Shown here: positions 56,474 through 64,000 of the stretch, piece after piece
How positions within the stretch are numbered: the first letter of the stretch is position 1
Layout: the number at the start of each line of letters is the position of its first letter
Assembly (NCBI RefSeq): GCF_008704995.1
Contig: NZ_CP023747.1
Location: 7,102,001 to 7,166,000 of the forward strand
DNA: 64,000 bases
Direction of reading: 5' to 3'
From: Streptomyces nodosus
GTDB lineage: Bacteria; Actinomycetota; Actinomycetes; Streptomycetales; Streptomycetaceae
The notes under the pieces: generated by a model
Told to the model about the DNA's origin: nothing
The model's database searches: none
What the model saw: only the letters and a program-made list of their open reading frames with translations
Position numbers and translations under genes: made by a program

Positions 56474-57483
56474 ACCTGGCGGCTCCGCACGGAAGCCCTG
56501 CGGCAGGGGCTCCCGTGATCCGGGAGCCCCTGCACGCCCCGGTGGCCCATCTCGTCCGCGGCGGGGTCGTCGAGGGCATCCACCACGGTTCCGTCGTCGT
56601 CCTCGGCGCCGACGGAACCGTGGAGTTCCAGCTCGGCGACATCGAGGCCGCCTTCTACCCGCGCTCGGCGCTCAAGCCGGTCCAGGCGGTGGCGATGCTG
56701 CGGGCCGGGCTGCCGCTGGACGGAGAACTGCTGTCGCTGGCCGCGGCCAGCCACTCGGGCGAGGAGCGGCATCTCACCGGCACCCGGCGCATCCTAGAAC
56801 GCGCCGGGCTCACCGAGGACGAGCTGCGCAACATCCCCGACCTGCCCTACGACCCGATCGTGCGCGACATCTGGGTGCGCGAGGGACGCCCGCCGTCCCG
56901 GCTCGCCCAGAACTGCTCCGGCAAGCACGCCGCCATGCTCTACACCTGTGTGCTCAACGGCTGGCCGACGGCCGACTACCTCGATCCGGCCCACCCGCTG
57001 CAGCGCGCCGTCGCCGCGACCGTCGAGGACCTCACCGGACAGCCGGTCGCCGCGGTGACCGTCGACGGCTGCGGTGCGCCCCTGTTCTCCCTCTCGCTGC
57101 ACGGGCTCGCCCGCGCCGTGGCCCGGATCACCACGGCACCGGACGGCACCCCCGAGGCTCGGGTGGCGGACGCGATGCGAGAACATGCGGAGATGGCCTC
57201 CGGTACCGGGCGTGATGTCGCCGCGCTGATGCGCGCGGTGCCCGGACTGCTGTCCAAGGACGGCTTCGAGGGCGTCCAGGCCGCCGCGCTGCCGGACGGC
57301 CGGGCCGTCGCCATGAAGATCGCCGACGGGGCGAACCGGGCGCGGACACCGGTCGCCGCGGCGGCCCTGGCCCGCGCCGGTGTCGACCCGGCCCTGCTCA
57401 CCGAGTTCGCGGGCGAACCGCTGCTCGGCGGCGGGGAGCCGGTCGGTGCCGTCCGGCCGGTCCGCGCCCTCGATCCGCCGTGA
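56470..57483 (+). CDS. L-asparaginase II (Rhizobium etli type)
   Basis: 337 residues of PF06089-type asparaginase, unrelated to the bacterial type I/II Thr enzymes. YPRSALKPVQAVAML holds the Ser-Lys pair, LAQNCSGKHAAML the second SGKH motif, and TVDGCGAPLF a conserved Cys loop. Hydrolyses asparagine to aspartate and ammonia. Coupled to the permease by ATGA. Confidence 0.9.
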   Translation: MNLAAPHGSPAAGAPVIREPLHAPVAHLVRGGVVEGIHHGSVVVLGADGTVEFQLGDIEAAFYPRSALKPVQAVAMLRAGLPLDGELLSLAAASHSGEERHLTGTRRILERAGLTEDELRNIPDLPYDPIVRDIWVREGRPPSRLAQNCSGKHAAMLYTCVLNGWPTADYLDPAHPLQRAVAATVEDLTGQPVAAVTVDGCGAPLFSLSLHGLARAVARITTAPDGTPEARVADAMREHAEMASGTGRDVAALMRAVPGLLSKDGFEGVQAAALPDGRAVAMKIADGANRARTPVAAAALARAGVDPALLTEFAGEPLLGGGEPVGAVRPVRALDPP

Positions 57484-57571
57484 GGCCCCGGCTCCGCCCG
57501 AGCCGCCCGCGATCCCCCCACCCCACCCCCACGCCCGACCCGATCCCCCTCAGAAGAGGACCAGCACAGCC

Positions 57572-58984
57572 ATGAGCTCCGCAGCCCACCGCAGCGAACA
57601 CGACCTGCTCGGCCACCGCGACGTACCCGCCGACGCGTACTGGGGCATCCACTCCCTGCGCGCCAGGGAGAACTTCCCCATCACCGGGACGCCCATCTCC
57701 ACGTACCCGCACCTGATCGAGGCCCTGGCCGCGGTCAAGGAGGCCGCCGCGCTCGCCAACCAGGAGCTCGGGCTGCTGGAGCCGGAGAAGGCCGCCGCGA
57801 TCGTCGAGGCCTGCCGGGAGATACGCGACGGCAAGTTGCACGAGCAGTTCGTCGTGGATGTCATCCAGGGCGGCGCCGGCACCTCGACCAATATGAACGC
57901 CAACGAGGTCGTCGCCAACCGGGCGCTGGAACTGCTCGGTCACGCCAAGGGCGAGTACCAGCACCTGCACCCCAACGAGGACGTCAACCTCGGCCAGTCC
58001 ACCAACGACGTCTACCCCACCGCCGTCAAGATCGCCACGGTCTTCGCGGTGCGCGGTCTGCTCCAGGCGATGGCCGTGCTCCAGGACGCCTTCGCCGCCA
58101 AGGCCGTGGAGTTCCGCGATGTGCTGAAGATGGGCCGCACCCAGCTCCAGGACGCGGTGCCGATGACGCTGGGACAGGAGTTCTCGGCGTTCGCGGTCAT
58201 GCTGGAGGAGGACCGCAGCCGGCTCGCGGAGGCCGTCGAACTGATCCATGAGATCAACCTCGGCGCCACCGCGATCGGCACCGGCCTCAACGCCCCCGCC
58301 GGATACGCCGAGTCGGCCCGCCGCCACCTCGCCGACATCACCGGCCTTCCGCTGGTCACGGCCGCCAACCTGGTGGAGGCCACCCAGGACTGCGGGGCCT
58401 TCGTACAGATGTCCGGGGTGCTCAAGCGGATCGCCGTCAAGCTCTCCAAGAGCTGCAACGACCTGCGGCTGCTGTCCTCCGGACCGCGCGCGGGCCTGGG
58501 CGAGATCAACCTGCCGCCGGTGCAGGCCGGTTCCAGCATCATGCCGGGCAAGGTCAACCCCGTGATCCCCGAGGTCGTCAACCAGGTCGCCTTCGAGGTG
58601 ATCGGCAACGACGTCACCATCACCATGGCCGCCGAGGCCGGCCAGCTCCAGCTGAACGCCTTCGAGCCGGTCATCCTGCACTCCCTGTCCGAGAGCATCA
58701 CCCATCTGGAGCGGGCCTGCCGCACGCTCGCCGAGCGCTGCGTCGCCGGGATCACCGCCAACGAGGACCAGCTGAGGGCCGCCGTGGAGAACTCCATCGG
58801 ACTGGTCACCGCCCTCAACCCGTACATCGGCTACGAGGCCGCCACCGAGATCGCCAAGGAGGCCCTCGCCGAGGGCCGCGGGGTCGCCGAACTCGTCCTG
58901 GAGAAGGGCCTGCTGCCGGCCGAGCGGCTTCAGGCCCTGCTGCGGCCCGAGGTGCTCGCGGGCAACGGATCCCCGCGGATCTGA
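57572..58984 (+). CDS. aspA: Aspartate ammonia-lyase
   Basis: 470 residues. The GSSIMPGKVNP signature of the fumarase/aspartase superfamily, GGAGTSTNMNANEV and GQSTNDVYPTA are intact. Converts aspartate to fumarate and ammonia, following asparaginase. Starts 88 bases after the asparaginase stop. Confidence 0.93.
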   Translation: MSSAAHRSEHDLLGHRDVPADAYWGIHSLRARENFPITGTPISTYPHLIEALAAVKEAAALANQELGLLEPEKAAAIVEACREIRDGKLHEQFVVDVIQGGAGTSTNMNANEVVANRALELLGHAKGEYQHLHPNEDVNLGQSTNDVYPTAVKIATVFAVRGLLQAMAVLQDAFAAKAVEFRDVLKMGRTQLQDAVPMTLGQEFSAFAVMLEEDRSRLAEAVELIHEINLGATAIGTGLNAPAGYAESARRHLADITGLPLVTAANLVEATQDCGAFVQMSGVLKRIAVKLSKSCNDLRLLSSGPRAGLGEINLPPVQAGSSIMPGKVNPVIPEVVNQVAFEVIGNDVTITMAAEAGQLQLNAFEPVILHSLSESITHLERACRTLAERCVAGITANEDQLRAAVENSIGLVTALNPYIGYEAATEIAKEALAEGRGVAELVLEKGLLPAERLQALLRPEVLAGNGSPRI

Positions 58985-59005
58985 CCCGGCCGCGAGCCGG
59001 AACGA

Positions 59006-59048
59006 CGCGCCCCGGGGCGGCGGCCTCAGGCCGCCGCCCCGGGGCGCG
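59006..59048 (+). terminator. Strong terminator after aspA
   Basis: 20-bp perfect GC stem (CGCGCCCCGGGGCGGCGGCC and complement) with a 3-base loop. Confidence 0.9.
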
Positions 59049-59135
59049 CGCAACACGACCACCGCGACGCGTCGTCCGTCGCACGATCCCCGAGGCACTA
59101 CCCAGGTGAGCAGTCTGTCCCCGGAGGACGGCACC

Positions 59136-60077
59136 ATGGGCGGCATGACCGCGCCCCTGCCGTCCCGGACCTTCCAGCCCGTGCTGGAACGCATCGCCGA
59201 AGAGCTGGAGCGACGGCCCGGACGCGGCCGTCCCGCCGACTACATCCCCGCACTCGCCGCCGTCGACCCGGGCCGCTTCGGCATGGCGGTCGCCGAACCG
59301 GACGGCACGGTCTACGGGGTGGGGGAGTGGCGGCAGCCGTTCTCCACCCAGTCCGTCACCAAGGTCTTCACCCTCGCCCTCGACCTGGCCCGCGAGGGCG
59401 ACGAACTGTGGGAGCACGTGGGCCGGGAGCCCTCGGGCAACCCCTTCAACTCCCTGGTCCAGCTGGAGTACGAGCACGGCATCCCGCGCAACCCCTTCAT
59501 CAACGCGGGCGCCCTCGTCGTCACCGACCGGCTGCACACCCGTACCGGGGACGCGGCCGGCACCCTGCTGGACTTCCTGTGCGCCGAGAGCGGCAACCCG
59601 CAGCTCTCTTTCAGCAAGGAGGTCGCCGACTCCGAGGCCGCCCACGGAGACCGCAACGCCGCACTCGGCCACTTCATGGCCTCCTACGGCAACATCGGCA
59701 ACCCGGTGCCGGTGCTGCTCGACCAGTACTTCCGGCAGTGCTCCATCGAGGCGTCCTGCGCGGACCTGGCCCTCGCCACCGGCTTCCTGGCCCGGCACGG
59801 CATCCGCGCCGACGGCACCCGGCTGCTCACCCGCAGCCAGGCCAAGCAGGTCAACGCGGTGATGCTGACCTGCGGCACCTATGACGCGGCGGGCGACTTC
59901 GCGCACCGGGTGGGGCTGCCCGGCAAGAGCGGCGTCGGCGGCGGCATCATCGCGGTCGTCCCCGGCCGCTGCACCCTGTGCGTATGGAGCCCCGGCCTCG
60001 ACGAGCGCGGCAACTCGGTGGCGGGGGTCGCGGCACTCGACCGCTTCACCACCCTCACGGGGCTGTCCGTGTTCTGA
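59136..60077 (+). CDS. glsA: Glutaminase
   Basis: 313 residues of the serine-dependent glutaminase fold. FSTQSVTKVFTLAL holds the Ser-xx-Lys pair; NPFNSLVQLEYEHGIPRNPFINAGALV and GNIGNPVPVLLDQYFRQCS are characteristic. The ATG has GGAGG 8 bases upstream and was preferred over a GTG ten codons earlier. Hydrolyses glutamine to glutamate and ammonia; lies beyond the aspA terminator, so it is separately transcribed. Confidence 0.92.
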   Translation: MGGMTAPLPSRTFQPVLERIAEELERRPGRGRPADYIPALAAVDPGRFGMAVAEPDGTVYGVGEWRQPFSTQSVTKVFTLALDLAREGDELWEHVGREPSGNPFNSLVQLEYEHGIPRNPFINAGALVVTDRLHTRTGDAAGTLLDFLCAESGNPQLSFSKEVADSEAAHGDRNAALGHFMASYGNIGNPVPVLLDQYFRQCSIEASCADLALATGFLARHGIRADGTRLLTRSQAKQVNAVMLTCGTYDAAGDFAHRVGLPGKSGVGGGIIAVVPGRCTLCVWSPGLDERGNSVAGVAALDRFTTLTGLSVF

Positions 60078-60205
60078 GGCCCCATGGCGCCGTACGCCAT
60101 GTTCCGGGACCCCATGGCCGCCGATCACACGGCGGTCATGCGCAGGTTGTCCCGGCGAGGGACGGGCGTCGCCTTCCGGCCACCCGGCGTTGACAGGCTG
60201 GCCGA

Positions 60206-61603
60206 GTGTTGGCCTTGGCATTCCCCGTCGATCTCCGCCGCTGCCAGGCACTCGGCCTGGCCGGTACCGCCTTCCTCGCGTTGGGCGGTGAGACCGCCGG
60301 GGCCCTGCCGGTCGCGGATCTCCTCTCCCCCGAGTCCGGGCGCGCCGCCCTCGGCCTGGTGGGGGTGTACTTCGGTGTCGTGCTGCTGATCGCCGCATGG
60401 GCGCTGCTCGGCAAGGTGATACGGGGCCCGGAGCCGCCGACCACGCGCGCCCTGCTGATGGTCCTCGTGGTCTGGGCGGCACCCCTGCTGCTCGCGCCGC
60501 CCCTGTTCAGCCGGGACGTCTACAGCTACCTCGCCCAGGGCGCCATGGTGGACGCCCACATCGACGTGTACGCCCATGGGCCCGCGCGGCTCGGCGGTCC
60601 CCTGGCCGGCGAGGTCGCCCCGGTGTGGCGGGACACCGCGGCCCCCTACGGCCCGGTCTTCCTCGTCATAGCCGGCGCGCTCGTCGGTCTGACCCACGGC
60701 GAACTGCCCGCCGGACTGCTCGGCATGCGGCTGGTCGCCCTCCTCGGGGTGGCCCTGATGGCGGTGGCACTGCCGGGGCTCGCCCGGCGGTGCGGCGCCG
60801 ACCCGGCCGCCGCGCTGTGGCTGGGCGCCCTCAACCCGCTGGTGCTGCTGCATCTGGTGGCGGGCGCCCACAACGACGCCATCATGCTGGGGCTGCTCGG
60901 CGTCGGACTGCTCGCCTCCCAGGGCCGGCTGTGGCTCCTCGGCGTCGTCCTCGTCACCCTCGCCGCGCTGGTCAAGGCCCCGGCCGCACTGGGCCTGCTG
61001 GCCGTGATCGCACTGCGCCGGCACGCCGGCCTGGTGCGGGCGACGGTCATGACCACGGCGGTCGCGCTCGCCACCACGGTCCTGGCCACCGCCGCCGCGG
61101 GCACCGGCTACGGCTGGATCGCGGCCCTGAAGACACCCGTCTCCCCGCACAACTGGTCACCCACCAGCCTCCTCGGCCGCGTCACCGGCCGGCTCCTCCA
61201 AGGGCTCGGCAGCGACCTCGCACCCCTCGCCACCCCCGTCTGGCACACGGCCGGACTGCTCGCGACCGCGGCGGCCCTGCTGTTCATCTGGTTGAAGCTG
61301 CGGCCGGGACCGGTCTATGCGCTGGGACTGAGTCTGGCCGCCATCGCCGTCCTGGGTCCCGCGATCCGCCCCTGGTACGCCCTGTGGGGGCTGTTCCTCA
61401 TCGCCGCCGCGGCCCCCAGCGCCTCCGTGCGCCACCGGGTGGCCGCCGCCACCGCCGTGCTCGCCCTGGGCGTACTGCCGAGCGGCGGCCCGCCCGACCT
61501 CGCCCAGCTGGTCCTGGCCGTCTCCGGAGGCGTCCTCGGCGTGGTGGTGCTGTGGCAGGCGCACCAAGCCGCCCAAGAACCGGCGCTGGGACGGGCCGCA
61601 TGA
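60206..61603 (+). CDS. Polyprenol-phosphate-mannose alpha-1,6-mannosyltransferase (MptB-like)
   Basis: 465 residues with about a dozen membrane helices. The motifs LFSRDVYSYLAQGAMV, TAAPYGPVFLVIAG and LNPLVLLHLVAGAHNDAIM match the MptB family of GT-C enzymes, which extend mannan chains using polyprenol-phosphate-mannose outside the membrane. GTG start. ATGA overlap with the next glycosyltransferase. Confidence 0.85.
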   Translation: MLALAFPVDLRRCQALGLAGTAFLALGGETAGALPVADLLSPESGRAALGLVGVYFGVVLLIAAWALLGKVIRGPEPPTTRALLMVLVVWAAPLLLAPPLFSRDVYSYLAQGAMVDAHIDVYAHGPARLGGPLAGEVAPVWRDTAAPYGPVFLVIAGALVGLTHGELPAGLLGMRLVALLGVALMAVALPGLARRCGADPAAALWLGALNPLVLLHLVAGAHNDAIMLGLLGVGLLASQGRLWLLGVVLVTLAALVKAPAALGLLAVIALRRHAGLVRATVMTTAVALATTVLATAAAGTGYGWIAALKTPVSPHNWSPTSLLGRVTGRLLQGLGSDLAPLATPVWHTAGLLATAAALLFIWLKLRPGPVYALGLSLAAIAVLGPAIRPWYALWGLFLIAAAAPSASVRHRVAAATAVLALGVLPSGGPPDLAQLVLAVSGGVLGVVVLWQAHQAAQEPALGRAA

Positions 61604-62958
61604 GGGCGCCGCGCACCGAGCGCGGACGGTTCCTCCTCGTCCTCGGACTCGCCCTCGCCGTCACCGTGTTCACCGCGACGGTGCCGCTGCTGCGCGGCTG
61701 GTTCGACCTGCGCGTCTACCACGGGACCGTGGACGCCTGGGTCCACCACGGCGGCCATGTCTACGACTACCGGGTGCCGGGCACCGCCTACGGCTTCACC
61801 TATCCGCCGTTCGCCGCCCTGAGCATGCTGCCGATGGCGTTCGTCGGGCTGCACACCGCCGTGGTGGGCGCCCTGCTGCTGGACCTCGCCGCGGCCGCCG
61901 TCGTCCTGTGGATCCTGCTCGGCCCGGAACTGCGCCGTCACGGCTGGTTCGGCTGGGCCCTGGCGGGCTGTGCGCTGGCCCTCCTCGAACCAGTCCGGGA
62001 CACCGTCAGCTTCGGGCAGGTCAACCTTCTGCTGCTGGCGCTCGTCCTCGCCGACGCCTGGCTGCTGTCCACCGGACGGACGCGCTGGGCCGGGGCCGGC
62101 ATCGGACTCGCGGCGGCCGTCAAGCTCACCCCGGTGGTCTTCATCGGACTGCTGCTGCTCGCCCGCAGATGGCGGGCCGCCGCCCTCGCGACCGCCGTCG
62201 CCGGATCCGCCACCCTGCTCGCGGCGTGGGCGGCCCCGGACGCCTCCCGGTTCTACTGGACGCACGCCCTCTGGGACACCTCACGCGTCGGCCGCCTCGA
62301 CTATGTGTCCAACCAGTCGCTGCAGGGCGTCCTCGCCCGGCTCGCCGCACCGGAGGAACCGAGCCGGGCCGCGTGGGCGCTGGCGGTCCTCCTGGTGCTG
62401 GCGGTGTGGGTGTGGCGCACCCGTCGCGCGCTGCGGGCCGGTGACTGGCGGGCCGCCTTCGCCCTCACCGGCCTGGTCGCGTGTCTGATCAGCCCGATCA
62501 CCTGGGTGCACCATCTGGTGTGGCTGCTGCCGTCGTTCGCCGTACTGGTCCGCGCCCGCCGGCTGCGGACCGCGGGCGTCCTGTACGCACTGCTGTGCAG
62601 CAGTGTGGTCTGGCTGTGGTTCGACGACGCGTCCGGGATCGACGGCTTCCTCGGCAGCAACGTCTATGTCTGGATCACCCTGGGGCTGCTGCTGGGGCTG
62701 CCGGCCGGTCAGCCGCGGATCCGCGCGTTCCTGAGCCGCAGGACCAGCGCGACCGCCGCCCCCACGCCCACCCCGACCGCGCCCGCGAGCGCCGCCCCCT
62801 CCGGCCAGTGGGACCCGGTGCCGTGCGCGCCGTTGGACGCCGGCACCGTGGTGGCGCCGGAGCGGACGGACGGCCGTTCGGGAAGCAGCGAGCCGACCGG
62901 GGTGACGCGTCCGGAGGCGGCGAACCCCCAGTCGAGGAGCGAGCGGGCCTCCTCGTAG
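61600..62958 (+). CDS. GT87-type polyprenol-dependent glycosyltransferase
   Basis: 452 residues, about ten helices. FDLRVYHGTVDAWVHHGGHVYDY and YGFTYPPFAALSM, FGQVNLLLLALVLADA and AAVKLTPVVFIGLLLL are DUF2029/GT87 motifs, as in PimE-like mannosyltransferases. The last 83 codons run antisense to the 3' end of the carboxypeptidase gene and code for a Pro/Thr/Ser-rich tail not typical of the family. The stop may have moved downstream. Confidence 0.82.
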   Translation: MRAPRTERGRFLLVLGLALAVTVFTATVPLLRGWFDLRVYHGTVDAWVHHGGHVYDYRVPGTAYGFTYPPFAALSMLPMAFVGLHTAVVGALLLDLAAAAVVLWILLGPELRRHGWFGWALAGCALALLEPVRDTVSFGQVNLLLLALVLADAWLLSTGRTRWAGAGIGLAAAVKLTPVVFIGLLLLARRWRAAALATAVAGSATLLAAWAAPDASRFYWTHALWDTSRVGRLDYVSNQSLQGVLARLAAPEEPSRAAWALAVLLVLAVWVWRTRRALRAGDWRAAFALTGLVACLISPITWVHHLVWLLPSFAVLVRARRLRTAGVLYALLCSSVVWLWFDDASGIDGFLGSNVYVWITLGLLLGLPAGQPRIRAFLSRRTSATAAPTPTPTAPASAAPSGQWDPVPCAPLDAGTVVAPERTDGRSGSSEPTGVTRPEAANPQSRSERASS

Positions 62959-63866
62959 ACGGCCAGACCGCCGCCCTTCTGAGGGTTCATCACCGTCACC
63001 ACGAGGGTGCGCTGCCCGTGCCGGGCGGCGGCCACCAGGGTGTTCCCCGCCTTGGTGGTGTAGCCGTTCTTCACACCGATCAGCCCGGGGTAGACCGTGA
63101 CCCCGTTGGCGCCGGTCAGCAGGCGGTTGGTGTTCGCGATGCGGTAGGTCCCGCTGTCGCCCGGGAAGTCCGAGGAGGCGGTGCCGCAGTAGCGTGCGAA
63201 GTCCGGGTTCTGCAGCCCGACCCGCCCGAACACCGCGAGGTCGTACGCCGAGGACACCTGCCCCGGCGCGTCGTACCCGTCGGGTGAGACGACATGGGTG
63301 TCCCGGGCGCCCAGCGCATGGGCCTTGGCCTGCATCTTGCGCACCGTGCCGGCCACCCCGCCGTCGAGCGCGGCCAGTACATGCACCGCGTCGTTGCCGG
63401 AGTTCAGGAAGACCCCCCTCCACAGGTCGCTCACCCGGTAGGTGAGCCCCTCGCGCACCCCGACCAGGCTGCTGCCCTCGCCGAGGCCTGCCAGGTCCTC
63501 CCGGGTGACGGTGTGCCGGGTGTCCCCGGGCAGGGTCGGCAGCACCGTCAGCGCGAACAGCGTCTTCAGGGTGCTCGCGGGCGGCAGCGGACGGTGCGCG
63601 TCATGCGCGGCCAGCACCTCTCCGGTGTCGGCGTCGGCGACCACCCAGGACAGTGCCGACACCTCCGGGACCGCGGGGGATCCCGGGTGCCCCCGCACCT
63701 GTGTCCCGGAGGCGTTCAGCAGCGACAGCGGCGAGGCCGTGGGCCCGGGCACAGCGGAGACGGCGGTGCCCGTGGCGGTGGCCGGGTGCGGAGGCAGGGC
63801 CAGCGCCCAGGCCATGCCGAGCGCGCAGCACAGGACGACGGCGCGGAGCGAGAATCCGTTGGTCAT
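62709..63866 (-). CDS. D-alanyl-D-alanine carboxypeptidase (S11 family)
   Basis: 385 residues: signal peptide (about 1-32), penicilloyl-serine-transferase motifs ASTLK (SxxK) and LNSGND (SxN), and a third motif that reads VKNGYTTKAGNT, i.e. KNG in place of KTG. A C-terminal helix and basic tail anchor it in the membrane. It trims D-Ala from peptidoglycan stem peptides. TACGGT lies seven bases before the ATG, so the mRNA may be nearly leaderless. The 3' 250 bases overlap the GT87 gene in the opposite direction. Confidence 0.88.
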   Translation of the reverse strand: MTNGFSLRAVVLCCALGMAWALALPPHPATATGTAVSAVPGPTASPLSLLNASGTQVRGHPGSPAVPEVSALSWVVADADTGEVLAAHDAHRPLPPASTLKTLFALTVLPTLPGDTRHTVTREDLAGLGEGSSLVGVREGLTYRVSDLWRGVFLNSGNDAVHVLAALDGGVAGTVRKMQAKAHALGARDTHVVSPDGYDAPGQVSSAYDLAVFGRVGLQNPDFARYCGTASSDFPGDSGTYRIANTNRLLTGANGVTVYPGLIGVKNGYTTKAGNTLVAAARHGQRTLVVTVMNPQKGGGLAVYEEARSLLDWGFAASGRVTPVGSLLPERPSVRSGATTVPASNGAHGTGSHWPEGAALAGAVGVGVGAAVALVLRLRNARIRG

Positions 63867-63937
63867 ACCGAACACCGTAGGAACGGTCGGGGCACTCACG
63901 CCCGGCCGACCTGAGCCGAGTGGCGGAGTGTGCACCC

Positions 63938-63972
63938 GGATGCCGGATGCCGGATGCCGGATGCCGGATGCC
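63938..63972. repeat. Five tandem copies of a 7-bp unit
   Basis: GGATGCC repeated five times upstream of the carboxypeptidase gene. Slippage-prone microsatellite. Confidence 0.9.
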
Positions 63973-64000
63973 GGTGTGGGCCGTGTGTCGTCCGCGGGGC

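Noticed and set aside
60190..60206. TTGACA just before the MptB-like gene as its promoter
   Set aside because: With normal spacing the -10 would fall inside the coding sequence, and no later start codon fits the protein; it is probably a chance hexamer.
1..64000. Mobile elements, prophage, CRISPR arrays, tRNA or rRNA genes
   Set aside because: No transposase, integrase, phage structural genes, repeat-spacer arrays or tRNA TPsiC-type motifs were recognised on either strand by eye.

Overview
This window is high-GC (roughly 70%+) actinobacterial chromosome, almost certainly from a Streptomyces or close relative. The evidence is GC-rich third codon positions, frequent GTG starts, 4-bp ATGA/GTGA gene overlaps, PucR-, FadR- and RamB-type regulators, an LAXTG sorting signal, and families best known from streptomycetes (SCO2322-like, SAV_915-like). 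I see no rRNA, tRNA, CRISPR, phage or insertion sequence. Most of it looks like ordinary chromosome with catabolic and transport operons.

Layout. 1-6 kb: end of apolipoprotein N-acyltransferase, a Nudix hydrolase, a 3-hydroxybutyrate-dehydrogenase-like SDR with a PucR/GAF regulator, and an MFS exporter. 6-11 kb: a secreted GH76 + GH2 glycan-degradation operon behind a promoter overlapped by a LacI-type operator, then a nitroreductase. 11.4-22 kb: a cobalamin island. It holds a BtuF-like protein, two divergent genes each behind its own cobalamin riboswitch (a secreted transcobalamin-like toroid protein and a 925-residue cell-wall-anchored double-toroid protein), an SCO2322-like membrane-anchored protein and a complete ECF transporter (EcfT, fused EcfA1A2, EcfS). 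A third cobalamin riboswitch follows, ahead of a tiny ORF and a full valine-catabolism operon (mmsA, acyl-CoA dehydrogenase, 3-hydroxyisobutyryl-CoA hydrolase, mmsB, enoyl-CoA hydratase; 22-27.7 kb). 28-30.3 kb: thiI, preceded by the scar of a deleted class Ib ribonucleotide reductase operon. Two NrdR boxes and a fourth cobalamin riboswitch remain, but only 16 codons of nrdI and the last 29 codons of nrdF. 30.3-35 kb: glyoxylate shunt (aceA-aceB) divergent from a RamB-type regulator. 35-38.3 kb: FCD-GntR regulator, amidohydrolase and glutamine-synthetase-like gene (a split FluG). 38.5-45.4 kb: DUF4142, universal stress protein, PPOX, CBS-BON, DevS-like kinase, VKOR and ANTAR genes (dormancy/redox flavour). 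45.5-51.2 kb: Ku, EfeO-EfeB, a secreted phosphoesterase. 51.3-54 kb: fluoride channel pair with DUF190, UppP. 54-60 kb: asparagine/glutamine catabolism (FadR-type regulator, permease, asparaginase, aspartase, glutaminase). 60-64 kb: two polyprenol-linked glycosyltransferases and a D-Ala-D-Ala carboxypeptidase that overlaps the second one tail to tail.

How the genes fit together. Cobalamin is the theme. The divergent riboswitch genes plus the ECF cassette look like a surface capture-and-import system in which transcobalamin/intrinsic-factor-like folds hand B12 to an ECF importer. The same window shows loss of a B12-independent ribonucleotide reductase that was itself under B12-riboswitch control, so the strain may depend on the B12-dependent class II enzyme for DNA precursors. 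Valine catabolism yields propionyl-CoA, whose usual route through methylmalonyl-CoA mutase also needs B12. These links are inferences from gene content and were not tested.
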